A DNA stretch of 64,000 nt from Flavobacterium gelidicaeli (GCF_013294005.1 NZ_JABSNK010000014.1:1-64000), one strand, 5' to 3'. Numbered from the stretch's first letter, positions 28,171-37,511 are shown. Program-made: numbers and translations. Notes: a model not told the origin generated them from the letters alone.

Positions 28171-30690
28171 ATGTCTAAAGAAATAAATATTCCAGAAAAC
28201 ATCATTGGCCTTACTAACAGTGAAGTTCTTGCATCAAGAAAGGAATTTGGAAGTAACGAACAATCTCATAAAACAGAATATAAATGGTGGCTAGCGCTCT
28301 TAGAAATGTTCAAAGAACCCATGCTTTTATTATTGATTGCCGTTGCAATAATCTATTTTGTGTTAGGCGAAAATAGTGAAGCCTACTTTATGCTTGCTGC
28401 AATAGTTGCTGTTTCTGGAATCTCCTTTTTTCAAGACAATCGCAGCAGAAAAGCACTAGACGCCTTAGAAAAACTCAATGAACCGCTTAGTACTGTTTTA
28501 AGAAATGCCGTAGTTATCCAAATCCCAACACGAGAAATTGTAGTAAACGATATTGTAATTGCCGAAGAAGGCAACACCATAAATGCTGATGGAGAAATCA
28601 TCCATAGCAATGACTTCTCAGTAAATGAATCATCACTTACCGGCGAAGCTTACGCTGTTTTCAAATCGGAGAAGTCCGAAAAAAAAGAGGTCTTCAGTGG
28701 TACATTAGTTGCTTCTGGATTAGCTGTTTATAAAGTAAAACAAATTGGGATTGCTACTGAAATAGGAAAACTGGGCACTGCTATATTAAGCATAAAAGAA
28801 CAAGCCACACCGCTGCAAGTACAAATAGAGAAATTTGTAAAAGGAATGGCCGTTATTGGCATCGTAATTTTCTTATTAGTTTGGGGTGTTTATTTTTGGA
28901 AAACTAAAGACTTATTACAAAGTTTACTAAAAGGATTAACCTTGGCTATGTCTATTCTTCCCGAAGAAATACCCGTTGCCTTCACCACATTTATGGCATT
29001 AGGTTCTTGGCGATTAATGAAAGAAGGAGTAATTGTAAAAAAAATAAGAACCGTAGAAACGTTAGGAAGCGCCACTGTTATTTGTACTGACAAAACAGGA
29101 ACACTCACTGAGAACAAGATGAGTTTACAATCAGTTTATGCTTTTAGTACTGGAGAATTGTATGAAAAAGAAAGTTGGAGCAATCCAGAAGCACAAGCCG
29201 TCATTACCACCGCAATGTGGGCGAGTGAACCTGTGCCTTTTGATCCTATGGAAATTACATTGCACGAGGAGTATCAAAAAATTACTAGTAATGATATCCG
29301 TAGAGAGTTTACAATGTTTCATGAATATCCGTTAGAAGGAAAACCACCCATGATGACACATATTTTTCAGAACCAAGAAGGCAAACGTATAGCTGCTGCC
29401 AAAGGTGGTGCTGAAACGATTATAAAAGTCTCTAAACTCAACAAAGATCAAAAAAACACTATTTATAAAACAATTGATGCCTTAGCGGCAAAAGGTTACC
29501 GAGTGCTTGGTGTTGCACAATCTTCTTATTCTAAACAGGAATTCCCGGATAATCAACAAGAGTTGCCATTTCAATTTTTAGGCTTAGTAGCTTTCTACGA
29601 TCCTCCAAAAGGCAATATTAAAGAAGTCATCAAACAATTCTACGAAGCTGGAATTGATGTTAAAGTAATCACTGGCGACAACAGCGCTACCACGAAAGCA
29701 ATTGCCCAAATGGCAGGAATTAAAAATACTGACCGCATTATGGAAGGCGAAGCAATTATGGCGCTAGATGAAAATGAAAGATTAGCAGCTATTCACGACA
29801 GTACCTTAATGACTAGAATGTTTCCAGATGCTAAATTAGCAGTGGTTAATGCATTAAAAAACGACAACCAAATTGTAGCCATGATTGGTGATGGTGTAAA
29901 TGATGGACCAGCATTAAAAGCTTCACACATAGGAATTGCAATGGGTAAAAAAGGAACTGAGATTGCTAAAACTGCAGCCGATTTAATTTTAGTTGATGAC
30001 GACCTATCAAAAATGATTGTAGCTGTTGCTGCAGGACGTCGTATTTATACCAATCTTAAAAAAGCCGTTCAATACATCGTTTCCATACATATACCGATAA
30101 TTTTAACCGTTTCCCTACCGTTATTTTTAGGTTGGATTTATCCAGATATTTTTACACCTGTACATGTTATTTTCTTAGAAATAGTAATGGGTCCAATGTG
30201 TTCTATTGTATACGAAAATGAACCTGCTGAAAAGAACAGCATGTTGCAAATGCCCCGCCATTTGGGCAGTACTTTTTTATCTTTAAAAGAAATGGCTATT
30301 AGTATCGTTCAAGGAATTATCATCACAATCGGGATTTTATTTGTGTACCAGTTGACTGTCCAAAATGGAGGTTCAGAGAATCTTACCCGAACAATGGTAT
30401 TCACTACCTTAGTTTTTTCTAATGTTATCTTATCTCTTGTTAACCGTTCCTTTTATTATTCAGTTTTTACTTCGTTAAAAAATAAAAACAACATGATGGT
30501 TTTCGTAAATACTATTACATTAATAATGCTTGCTATGATTATTTATATCACTCCTATTGCACGTTTTTTTGAAGTAGAACCGTTGGCTTTTACACAATTG
30601 TTAATATGTGGAGGAGTTAGCGCAGTAGCAGTACTATGGATTGAAATCTGGAAATGGAATAAACGTAGTAAAAAAAAATCTTTAAACTAA
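28171..30690 (+). CDS. P-type cation-translocating ATPase of uncertain ion specificity
   Basis: Ion pump driven by ATP, 839 residues. The N-terminal cytoplasmic start, actuator loop (SVNESSLTGEA), phosphorylation site (CTDKTGTLTEN) and hinge (MIGDGVNDGPALKASHIGIAMG) are those of the calcium-ATPase-like P2 group. The ion-binding helices differ: helix M4 has SILPEEIPV in place of PEGLP, and the M6 region reads VIFLEIVMGPMCSIVYENEP in place of the NxxxD pattern of calcium and sodium pumps. The transported ion is therefore open. It is followed eight bases later by a sulfurtransferase gene and may be cotranscribed with it. Confidence 0.85.
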   Translation: MSKEINIPENIIGLTNSEVLASRKEFGSNEQSHKTEYKWWLALLEMFKEPMLLLLIAVAIIYFVLGENSEAYFMLAAIVAVSGISFFQDNRSRKALDALEKLNEPLSTVLRNAVVIQIPTREIVVNDIVIAEEGNTINADGEIIHSNDFSVNESSLTGEAYAVFKSEKSEKKEVFSGTLVASGLAVYKVKQIGIATEIGKLGTAILSIKEQATPLQVQIEKFVKGMAVIGIVIFLLVWGVYFWKTKDLLQSLLKGLTLAMSILPEEIPVAFTTFMALGSWRLMKEGVIVKKIRTVETLGSATVICTDKTGTLTENKMSLQSVYAFSTGELYEKESWSNPEAQAVITTAMWASEPVPFDPMEITLHEEYQKITSNDIRREFTMFHEYPLEGKPPMMTHIFQNQEGKRIAAAKGGAETIIKVSKLNKDQKNTIYKTIDALAAKGYRVLGVAQSSYSKQEFPDNQQELPFQFLGLVAFYDPPKGNIKEVIKQFYEAGIDVKVITGDNSATTKAIAQMAGIKNTDRIMEGEAIMALDENERLAAIHDSTLMTRMFPDAKLAVVNALKNDNQIVAMIGDGVNDGPALKASHIGIAMGKKGTEIAKTAADLILVDDDLSKMIVAVAAGRRIYTNLKKAVQYIVSIHIPIILTVSLPLFLGWIYPDIFTPVHVIFLEIVMGPMCSIVYENEPAEKNSMLQMPRHLGSTFLSLKEMAISIVQGIIITIGILFVYQLTVQNGGSENLTRTMVFTTLVFSNVILSLVNRSFYYSVFTSLKNKNNMMVFVNTITLIMLAMIIYITPIARFFEVEPLAFTQLLICGGVSAVAVLWIEIWKWNKRSKKKSLN

Positions 30691-30697
30691 AAAAATA

Positions 30698-31519
30698 ATG
30701 AAAAATACTATTGTATCAATACAATGGCTTAAAGAAAATCATCATGATAAAGAGGTGATTATACTTGATGCGAGCCAACAAATAAATCAAACAAAGGTTG
30801 TTCCTGAATTTCAAGGCATACAAATTAAAGGCGCCCGATTTTTTGATATAAAAAATGATTTTAGCGATACCACAAATCCGCTTCCTAATACAATACCAAG
30901 TCCCGACGCTTTCGCAAAAGCAGCGCAAAAACTGGGAATTAATTCTACTAGCAAAATTATAATTTATGACAGCCTTGGCATTTATTCTAGTCCTAGAGCG
31001 TGGTGGCTTTTTCAAATTATGGGTCATAAAAACGTCTGGGTACTTAATGGCGGACTTCCCGCTTGGGCGAAAGAAAATCTTCCGGTAGAAAAATCAGTAA
31101 AAAACGATTATGAAAGTGGTGATTTCGAATCCAATTTCAACTCAAAAATGGTGAAAAGTAAAGAGCAAATACTAAATAATATTGACTCAAAAGAAGCAAT
31201 ATTAATCGATGCACGTTCTAGTGATCGTTTTTACGGAGAAACCGAAGAACCAAGAGCCGGATTGCGCAGCGGTCATATTCCAGGAGCAATAAACATCCCG
31301 TACACTGATTTACTAGAAAACGGTCTTTTTTTATCGAAAGAAAAATTAGCTACCGTGCTACCTAATCAAGAGAAACCTATACTATTTAGCTGTGGTTCTG
31401 GCGTTACAGCTTGTATTGATTATCTTGCTTATGAAATAATTGGAAGCACCAATTCTAAAGCTATTTACGACGGTTCGTGGACTGAATGGGGACAAATCGA
31501 AAGTTTACCAATAGAGTAA
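30698..31519 (+). CDS. Two-domain sulfurtransferase (3-mercaptopyruvate/thiosulfate type)
   Basis: Tandem rhodanese protein of 273 residues, moving sulfane sulfur from mercaptopyruvate or thiosulfate to an acceptor. Domain 1 (about 1-125) lacks an active cysteine, as usual. Domain 2 carries the catalytic loop FSCGSGVTACI near residue 230. The sequence CGSGVTA is the form linked to mercaptopyruvate, while CRxGxT is linked to thiosulfate. RSSDRFYGETEEPRAGLRSG provides the conserved substrate arginines. It follows the P-type ATPase by seven bases. Confidence 0.9.
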   Translation: MKNTIVSIQWLKENHHDKEVIILDASQQINQTKVVPEFQGIQIKGARFFDIKNDFSDTTNPLPNTIPSPDAFAKAAQKLGINSTSKIIIYDSLGIYSSPRAWWLFQIMGHKNVWVLNGGLPAWAKENLPVEKSVKNDYESGDFESNFNSKMVKSKEQILNNIDSKEAILIDARSSDRFYGETEEPRAGLRSGHIPGAINIPYTDLLENGLFLSKEKLATVLPNQEKPILFSCGSGVTACIDYLAYEIIGSTNSKAIYDGSWTEWGQIESLPIE

Positions 31520-31533
31520 TAAAATCATCCTAT

Positions 31534-32073
31534 ATGTTGCCATTTAATTCAAATAGTAAGAATAACATCAACAATCCTAAAACTTTGAAATACACTAAAT
31601 ATTACTTGTATATACTAGTGGTGATTATGATTTCGTCTTGCGCAACTAATAAAGACAGTACGCATCAGCAAAATCATTCTTATACTCCTGACGACCCCGA
31701 ATTATACCGTACTATAATAGCAATGGATAGCGTTTTCTTTACCGCATATAACAACTGTAATCTAGACAAACAAGCAGTAATATACGCTGACAATATTGAA
31801 TTTTATCACGATAAAGGCGGATTAATGACTTCAAAAAAAGACATATTAGATGCAACTAAAAAATACATTTGCGGAAAAGTAAGTCGGGAATTAGTAAAAG
31901 GAAGCGTGGAAGTTTATCCCATAAAAGATTTTGGTGCCATTGAAATAGGTTTGCATAAATTTCATAACAATCAAGAGCCAGCTGGGACAGCTTCAAAAGA
32001 AAGTAAGTTTATAATGATGTGGCAATTTAAAAATAACGAATGGAAAATCACAAAAGTAATCAGCCTACATTGA
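31534..32073 (+). CDS. NTF2-like (DUF4440-type) lipoprotein
   Basis: From the ATG at 31534 the protein has 179 residues. A hydrophobic stretch at about 23-34 ends in a lipobox, VIMISSCA, so the mature protein is probably lipid-anchored. The remainder fits the small SnoaL/NTF2-like cone fold (IIAMDSVFFTAYNNCNLDKQAVIYADNIEFY … MMWQFKNNEWKITKVIS). Such proteins may be enzymes or ligand binders and no function can be assigned. An alternative start at 31486 would overlap the sulfurtransferase gene and is less likely. Confidence 0.7.
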   Translation: MLPFNSNSKNNINNPKTLKYTKYYLYILVVIMISSCATNKDSTHQQNHSYTPDDPELYRTIIAMDSVFFTAYNNCNLDKQAVIYADNIEFYHDKGGLMTSKKDILDATKKYICGKVSRELVKGSVEVYPIKDFGAIEIGLHKFHNNQEPAGTASKESKFIMMWQFKNNEWKITKVISLH

Positions 32074-32089
32074 TGAAGTAAAAGTGAAT

Positions 32090-32434
32090 TTAACCAATTC
32101 GCAATCCATTTTCAATTTTAAAATCGGGTGCTAATAATATCACATCACCTTTCGCTCTTACAGCTCCTAAAAGTAAGCATTCACTCATGAATTTTCCTAT
32201 TTGCTTTTTAGGAAAATTTACAACAGCCACGATTTGTCGATCTAGTAAATCATCCTTTGAATACCTTTTTGTAATTTGAGCTGATGTTTTTCTAATTCCG
32301 ATTGTTGCTCCAAAATCAATAGTCAGTTGGTAAGCTGGTTTTCTCGCTTCGGGAAAATCATTAATTTCTAGAATAGTTCCTACACGCATTTCAGTTTTCT
32401 CGAATTCTTGCCAACTCAGGTTATTTTCCATCAT
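32090..32434 (-). CDS. CsaA-like tRNA-binding domain protein
   Basis: Small OB-fold protein related to the tRNA-binding domain of methionyl-tRNA synthetase and to B. subtilis CsaA, which has been described as an export chaperone. Key residues are EKTEMRVGTILEINDFPEARKPAYQLTIDFG and the later NFPKKQIGKFMSECLLLGA. Two adjacent ATG codons (32434 and 32431) follow an AAAGGA stretch; either may be used, giving 114-115 residues. It converges with the NTF2-like gene 17 bases away. Confidence 0.82.
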   Translation of the reverse strand: MMENNLSWQEFEKTEMRVGTILEINDFPEARKPAYQLTIDFGATIGIRKTSAQITKRYSKDDLLDRQIVAVVNFPKKQIGKFMSECLLLGAVRAKGDVILLAPDFKIENGLRIG

Positions 32435-32533
32435 TCCTTTTGCTAAATAAATTACCAACTAAAATAACCATTTTAAGCTAAAAGCAATCCTTTTTTACTA
32501 ACTTTAAAGTTCAAACAATAAATAAAATTTGCA

Positions 32534-33091
32534 ATGGCAAGAACCGCTTCAAATATGTTGCCTTTAGGCACTAAAGCTCCCGATTTTTATTTAAAAGATC
32601 AAAAATCAGCATCTCAATGGTTTTCTTTTGCAGACTTAAAAGGAGAAAAAGGGACTTTGGTCTTATTCATCTGCAACCACTGTCCGTTTGTACATCATGT
32701 AATAGAAGAAGTTGTAATGATTGCTAATGATTATAGAGTTCAAGGCCTTGGTATTATTGCAATATCAAGTAATGACGTGGTGAATTACCCGCAAGACTCT
32801 CCTGAATTGATGACCGAATTCGCTTTCGAAAATAATTTTGAATTCCCTTATTTATATGATGAAAGTCAGGCTGTCGCCAAAGCATATGACGCTACTTGTA
32901 CACCAGATTTCTTTTTATTTAACAATCAAGACAAACTCATTTATCGCGGCCAGTTAGACGATAGTCGTCCTGGAAATGGGATTCCGCTTAGCGGAAATGA
33001 TTTACGAGGAGCAATAGATGGTGTACTCTATAATCGTTCCATTAATCCGGATCAGAAACCAAGTATTGGGTGTGGAATAAAGTGGAAATAA
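32534..33091 (+). CDS. Thioredoxin-like protein of the peroxiredoxin-like (PRX_like1) group
   Basis: Cytoplasmic thioredoxin-fold protein of 185 residues with no signal. The redox motif is CNHCPF, not the CxxC of thioredoxin or the TxxC of typical peroxiredoxins. Flanking features are LPLGTKAPDFYL at the start and a DATCTPDFFLFN segment containing the cis-proline. The C-terminal SIGCGIKWK is characteristic of the group. Likely a thiol peroxidase or reductase of unknown substrate. Confidence 0.8.
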   Translation: MARTASNMLPLGTKAPDFYLKDQKSASQWFSFADLKGEKGTLVLFICNHCPFVHHVIEEVVMIANDYRVQGLGIIAISSNDVVNYPQDSPELMTEFAFENNFEFPYLYDESQAVAKAYDATCTPDFFLFNNQDKLIYRGQLDDSRPGNGIPLSGNDLRGAIDGVLYNRSINPDQKPSIGCGIKWK

Positions 33092-33112
33092 TACTTAAGA
33101 TTAGGTATAATT

Positions 33113-33146
33113 AAAAATCCCATCTCGTTTAAAACAAGATGGGATT
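33113..33146 (-). terminator. Terminator for the PPIase fusion gene
   Basis: AATCCCATCT (33116-33125) pairs with AGATGGGATT (33137-33146). The T run lies on the minus-strand side. Confidence 0.8.
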
Positions 33147-33195
33147 GTTAATTATATATACTGATCAATAAAAATCCGATCACTGATATTAAAAA

Positions 33196-34128
33196 TTATT
33201 TAACGTCCATTAATTCAACGTCAAAAATCAAAGTAGCGTTTGGTGGAATTGCTCCTCCAGCACCACGAGATCCGTATCCTAATTCAGAAGGAATTACAAA
33301 ACGTGCTTTGTCTCCTACTTTTAATAAAGCAATACCTTCATCCCATCCTTCGATAACTTGACCTTGACCTAATTTGAATTCAATTGGCTTTTTTCTTGGG
33401 TAAGAAGAATCAAAAACTTTTCCGTTTTCTAAAGATCCTTCGTAATGAACGGCAACTGTTTTTCCAGCAACGGCTTGTTTCCCTTCACCTCTTTGGATGA
33501 ATTGGTAACGCAATCCACTATCTGTTTTTTCAAAACCAGCAGCTAATTTTTCCATCGCAGCATCTGCGCCAGCTCTTTGATCTGCAATACGTTTTTTACG
33601 GTTTCCTTCAAATGATCTAAAAGCTTCAATAGCATTCCATTTTTCAGCTTCCTCACCTACTCTAACAATTTCTAAAGTATCTAATGAATCCCCTTGTGCA
33701 ATTGCATCAACAACATCTTGTCCTTCTACAACATGACCAAAAACAGTATGTTTACCGTCTAACCAAGAAGTAGGAACGTGCGTAATGTAAAATTGAGATC
33801 CATTAGTTCCAGGACCTGCATTAGCCATTGCTAAAATACCTGGTTTGTCATGCTTTAAACTTGGGTGAAATTCATCATCAAATTTATAACCTGCATCTCC
33901 AGTTCCAGTTCCTTGTGGACATCCACCTTGAACCATGAAATCAGGAATAACTCTATGAAAATTCAAACCATCATAGTATTTAGTTCCTTGAGGCTTTACT
34001 TTATTTTCCATATTCCCTTCAGCAAGAGCAACAAAATTCCCTACTGTTCCTGGCGTTAATTCATGCTCTAACTTTACTAAAACAGCTCCTTTTGCTGTGT
34101 TGAATTTAGCGTATATTCCGTTTTCCAT
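33196..34128 (-). CDS. Cyclophilin-FKBP fusion peptidyl-prolyl isomerase
   Basis: A 310-residue protein with two unrelated prolyl-isomerase folds. Residues 1-160 form a cyclophilin ([19 protein letters not shown], then [16 protein letters not shown] and [12 protein letters not shown]). A charged helical linker (about 160-205) leads to an FKBP domain at about 205-310 ([18 protein letters not shown], then [20 protein letters not shown] and [22 protein letters not shown]). There is no signal peptide, so it acts in the cytoplasm. Its promoter is at 34152 and a terminator follows. Confidence 0.95.
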   Translation of the reverse strand: MENGIYAKFNTAKGAVLVKLEHELTPGTVGNFVALAEGNMENKVKPQGTKYYDGLNFHRVIPDFMVQGGCPQGTGTGDAGYKFDDEFHPSLKHDKPGILAMANAGPGTNGSQFYITHVPTSWLDGKHTVFGHVVEGQDVVDAIAQGDSLDTLEIVRVGEEAEKWNAIEAFRSFEGNRKKRIADQRAGADAAMEKLAAGFEKTDSGLRYQFIQRGEGKQAVAGKTVAVHYEGSLENGKVFDSSYPRKKPIEFKLGQGQVIEGWDEGIALLKVGDKARFVIPSELGYGSRGAGGAIPPNATLIFDVELMDVK

Positions 34129-34151
34129 CTTTTTATTTTTTTATTGAATTA

Positions 34152-34159
34152 CAAATTTA
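34152..34159 (-). promoter_or_regulatory. Promoter of the PPIase fusion gene (-7 element TAAATTTG)
   Basis: TAAATTTG on the minus strand, 23 bases before the ATG at 34128. Confidence 0.55.
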
Positions 34160-34163
34160 CAAA

Positions 34164-35354
34164 TTAATTTTTATCATTACTATTTTCTATCACTTTCCGT
34201 TTTGATTTAAACGTAAAAGCATACACCGAAAAAGCTAATGCAGATAATAGCAAACCACCTAAAGCCACCGCATGCCAACCTCCAAACTGCCATAAAAACA
34301 ATCCAAATGCTGATCCTGCAGCTGTTCCTAAAAAGCTAAAAGACATGAATACGGTATTCATACGATTTCTAGCTTCAGGCAATATAGAATACACACGGGT
34401 TTGATTTGAAATATGTACCCCTTGCAAGCCGATATCTATCAACACAATACCTATAACAATCCCAACAACACTTGCTCCCGAGAAATAGAAAACGATAAAA
34501 CTTAACGCAATTAATAAACAACCATAGCCCACCGCCACTCTTGAACTTCCTTTATCACCAAGCTTTCCAACCAAAGGCGCTGCCAAAGCTCCTGAAGCAC
34601 CTACAATACCAAATAATCCAATTGTTGCACTATTAAAATGAAACGGTTCTGCCGAAAGTAACAAAACCATGGTTGTCCAGAAAGCACCAAATTGTGCAAA
34701 ACTGAATACATTAATTAAAGTAGCTTCACGCAGTAAAGGTTGTTCTTTGATTATAGTAAAAAGCGAACCGATAAGTTGGCCATACGAGCCATTGAAAACA
34801 GGTTTGTTATACGGAAATTGTTTTTTGATTATAAAAAACAAAAGCAAACACAATCCAGAAGCAATCCAAAACATTGCGCGCCATCCTAGAACTTCACCAA
34901 TAAAACCACTTAAGGTTCTTGATAACAATATCCCCACTAATAAACCACTCATGATGGTTCCTACGACTTTACCCCTTTCTTCGGGCGCACTTAATGACGC
35001 TGCCAGAGGCAAAATAAGTTGCGGAACAATAGAGGTGATTCCGATTAAAAGGGAAGCGATTTCTAAGATTAGATAACTTTGTGCAGTAGCTGCAATAATC
35101 AAAGCAATTACAGAAGCAAAAGTGGTGTATAATATTTGTGTTTTGCGCTCTAACTTATCTCCTAACGGAACCATAAAAAACAAACCAATTGCATATCCTG
35201 CTTGCGTAAGATAGGTTATAGTACCAGCATCGGCATGCGGTATATTAAACTCGTCTGCGATTAAAACAATTAAGGGTTGGCAATAATATAAATTAGCCAC
35301 TATAAGTCCCGTGGCAGCAGCCATAAACAGGACATTTTTTTTTGATAAATTCAT
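34164..35354 (-). CDS. Major facilitator superfamily exporter
   Basis: The 396-residue protein has about twelve hydrophobic segments and ends in a basic tail. The loop between helices 2 and 3, FFMVPLGDKLERKTQI, is the MFS motif A. The N-terminal half resembles the YnfM-like sugar or drug efflux group (ANLYYCQPLIVLIADEF). The substrate is unknown. The ATG lies only four bases downstream of a TATTTTTG promoter element, suggesting a leaderless message. Confidence 0.88.
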   Translation of the reverse strand: MNLSKKNVLFMAAATGLIVANLYYCQPLIVLIADEFNIPHADAGTITYLTQAGYAIGLFFMVPLGDKLERKTQILYTTFASVIALIIAATAQSYLILEIASLLIGITSIVPQLILPLAASLSAPEERGKVVGTIMSGLLVGILLSRTLSGFIGEVLGWRAMFWIASGLCLLLFFIIKKQFPYNKPVFNGSYGQLIGSLFTIIKEQPLLREATLINVFSFAQFGAFWTTMVLLLSAEPFHFNSATIGLFGIVGASGALAAPLVGKLGDKGSSRVAVGYGCLLIALSFIVFYFSGASVVGIVIGIVLIDIGLQGVHISNQTRVYSILPEARNRMNTVFMSFSFLGTAAGSAFGLFLWQFGGWHAVALGGLLLSALAFSVYAFTFKSKRKVIENSNDKN

Positions 35355-35358
35355 CGCG

Positions 35359-35366
35359 CAAAAATA
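35359..35366 (-). promoter_or_regulatory. Promoter of the MFS gene (-7 element TATTTTTG), likely leaderless
   Basis: TATTTTTG on the minus strand, separated from the ATG at 35354 by four bases (CGCG). Confidence 0.55.
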
Positions 35367-35434
35367 CGTTGGGTTTATAAATTAAACTTTTAAAAAAAAG
35401 CTAAATTTTATACAAATACACTAATCTCTAAATT

Positions 35435-35472
35435 AAAAATACCCTCAAAAGATTTTCACTTTTGAGGGTATT
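35435..35472 (-). terminator. Terminator for the peroxiredoxin-like gene
   Basis: AATACCCTCAAAAG (35438-35451) pairs with CTTTTGAGGGTATT (35459-35472). The T run follows on the minus strand. Confidence 0.88.
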
Positions 35473-35491
35473 GAATAAAGACTTGCTTTAA

Positions 35492-36160
35492 TTATTTTTT
35501 TAAGCCATCAAGAGCTTTAAGTATGTCGTGCGCTTCGGCTCTATTTCTATATTCAGCGTCTAAAAATGTATACACAATTTTACCACTTTGATCGATTACA
35601 TAAGTCGCTGCTAATGGTAATTCATCAGACTCATCACCGTTATATCCATGTAAATCAAATCCTTTTTGATAAGACGCAGCTACCTCATCAGTCAATTTAA
35701 AGACGATTCCGTACTGCTTAGCTACTTTATTTCCCACATCACTCAAAACTTCAAACTGTAAATGATGTTTCTCAGCAGTAGACATTGATTTATCTGGTAA
35801 TTCAGGTGTTAATGCCAATAAATTAGCCCCTTTTAATTGAATATTTGGTAATTGCTCTTGTAAATAATGCAAAGTCATGTTGCAATAAGGACACCACCCA
35901 CCGCGGTACCATGTCAAAACTACAGGTCCTTTTTTTAGATAATCACTTAATTTCACCTCTTTACCAGTGGCATTTGTAAGGCTAAAATCAGGAGCGATAT
36001 CCTCATTTTTCTTAGCGTTAGCAACTACGTTCTGGCGTGTTACATCAGCTATTCCAGCTGCATATATTTCTTTAATTTGTTCTGGTGCTTTCTCTTCCCA
36101 AGCATTTTTAGCATTATCTAAAGTGGCTTGTAAACCGATTGTATTGTTTTCTGTGCTCAT
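35492..36160 (-). CDS. Peroxiredoxin-like family protein (AhpC/TSA)
   Basis: Thiol-dependent antioxidant protein of 222 residues, cytoplasmic. The active site is LTWYRGGWCPYCNMTL, giving CPYC in place of the usual peroxiredoxin TxxC, which marks the peroxiredoxin-like group. An N-terminal helical region of about 60 residues precedes the thioredoxin fold (DFSLTNATGKEVKLSDYL). It has a promoter at 36185 and a strong terminator, so it stands alone. Confidence 0.87.
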   Translation of the reverse strand: MSTENNTIGLQATLDNAKNAWEEKAPEQIKEIYAAGIADVTRQNVVANAKKNEDIAPDFSLTNATGKEVKLSDYLKKGPVVLTWYRGGWCPYCNMTLHYLQEQLPNIQLKGANLLALTPELPDKSMSTAEKHHLQFEVLSDVGNKVAKQYGIVFKLTDEVAASYQKGFDLHGYNGDESDELPLAATYVIDQSGKIVYTFLDAEYRNRAEAHDILKALDGLKK

Positions 36161-36184
36161 TTTTATATTTGTTTATTGATTGTA

Positions 36185-36192
36185 CAAATGTA
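36185..36192 (-). promoter_or_regulatory. Promoter of the peroxiredoxin-like gene (-7 element TACATTTG)
   Basis: TACATTTG on the minus strand, 24 bases before the ATG at 36160. Confidence 0.55.
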
Positions 36193-36276
36193 CTCTAACA
36201 TTTGCTCTAATTGTTTATCACTTTTTCTCGAAAATGTTACAATATTTCCCGATTGCGATAGAAAGACTGCTATTTT

Positions 36277-37272
36277 TTATTTTTCTAAAAACGTTATTAG
36301 CGGCTGTATGAATTTATCAAAACTCTCAATGTGTGGCATGTGGCCAATATTAGAAATCTCCACTAACTCTGCATTTGCTATTTTCTTTTGTGTTTCTTTT
36401 CCTAGTACAGCATACAATCCCATTGTTTTCCTAACCTCATCAGTTACTAAAGGTTTTCCCAAGGCTGTTCGATCTCTTGTTCCTATGATTAAAAGCGTAG
36501 GTGTTTTTATGTTTTGGAATTCATATACGACTGGCTGCGTAAAAATCATATCATAAGTTAGGGCTGAATTCCAAGCTATTTTATTAAAATCAGAATTTAG
36601 AGTCCAACCTGCTAATAAATTAACCCATTCATCATATTCTGGTTTCCATTTTCCATCGTAGTAACTGTCTAACTGGTATTTTTTAATTCTGTCGTAACCT
36701 TGTGTTAGTTCGTTTTTATACCACCAATCTACTGTTTGATAAGGCACTTTTAATTTCCAGTCTTCTAAACCTATTGGGTTTTCAAGAATTAATTTCTCCG
36801 TAACCTCAGGATACATTAATGCAAAACGTGTCGCTAGCATTCCACCCATAGAGTGTCCCAAAACAGCTGTTTTTTGAATTCCCAATGTATCTAAAATTTG
36901 CTTGGTGTTTTGCGCCAATTGCTGAAAAGTATATTGAAAATTATCAGGTTTGGATGATTTACCAAAACCTATTTGGTCTGGAACGATAACACGAAACCCT
37001 TTTTTTGTCAACGCATCAATGGTTGTTTTCCAATAGGCTCCATTGAAATTCTTACCGTGCAGTAATAGTACATTCTTCCCATTATAATTATCTGGCTTTA
37101 CATCCATATACTCCATTTTGAGTTCTTGTTGCTGTACCTTCAAAGTGATAAAATGTACTGGATACGGATATTCATAATTACTTAAATCAATGTCAAGCCA
37201 TTGTAATTTTTCCTGCTGCCCAAAAGATCCTATCGTTATAAAAAAGAGTCCTATTAAAAGCTTGAATTTCAT
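36277..37272 (-). CDS. Exported alpha/beta hydrolase
   Basis: The 331 residues start with a Sec signal (MKFKLLIGLFFITIGSFGQQ, cleavage near GQQ), so the enzyme is probably periplasmic. The alpha/beta-hydrolase fold shows the oxyanion region LLLHGKNFNGAYW, the nucleophile elbow AVLGHSMGGMLAT (Ser near residue 144), and a late histidine in SNIGHMPHIESF. The aspartate is likely in IIGTRDRTALG. The substrate is unknown; related proteins include ester, epoxide and haloalkane hydrolases. Confidence 0.88.
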   Translation of the reverse strand: MKFKLLIGLFFITIGSFGQQEKLQWLDIDLSNYEYPYPVHFITLKVQQQELKMEYMDVKPDNYNGKNVLLLHGKNFNGAYWKTTIDALTKKGFRVIVPDQIGFGKSSKPDNFQYTFQQLAQNTKQILDTLGIQKTAVLGHSMGGMLATRFALMYPEVTEKLILENPIGLEDWKLKVPYQTVDWWYKNELTQGYDRIKKYQLDSYYDGKWKPEYDEWVNLLAGWTLNSDFNKIAWNSALTYDMIFTQPVVYEFQNIKTPTLLIIGTRDRTALGKPLVTDEVRKTMGLYAVLGKETQKKIANAELVEISNIGHMPHIESFDKFIQPLITFLEK

Positions 37273-37382
37273 CTTTAGTATTTTTATTAGAATCGTAAAT
37301 TTAAGTAGAAAGAATGCTAATGGGAAATTATTAGGAAAACTTTACAATTTAGAAATCGAAACATAATTTTAAGTAGAATCGT

Positions 37383-37458
37383 TAGCCCAGATGGAAATGG
37401 CATCCTATTGTGCCGGGGTTCGGCGCAATAGATATAGTGGACAGCTGGAAATTGCTCC
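37383..37458 (+). ncRNA. Structured intergenic element, TAGCCC family, short form (copy 3)
   Basis: It begins TAGCCCAGATGGAAATGG and ends GACAGCTGGAAATTGCTCC. The inner hairpin is TTGTGCCG … CGGCGCAA, with the flank AGATATAGTGGACAGC. It lacks the long arm of the copies at 4068, 8746 and 50959, and its core resembles the element at 6357. Confidence 0.6.
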
Positions 37459-37492
37459 AAAAAAAAATGACATCCTTTACGAATGTCATTTT
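37459..37492 (-). terminator. Terminator for the M3 peptidase gene
   Basis: AAAATGACAT (37464-37473) pairs with ATGTCATTTT (37483-37492). The A run on the plus strand is a T run for the minus-strand gene. Confidence 0.8.
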
Positions 37493-37511
37493 GAATAGTA
37501 TTGTAATTAGA

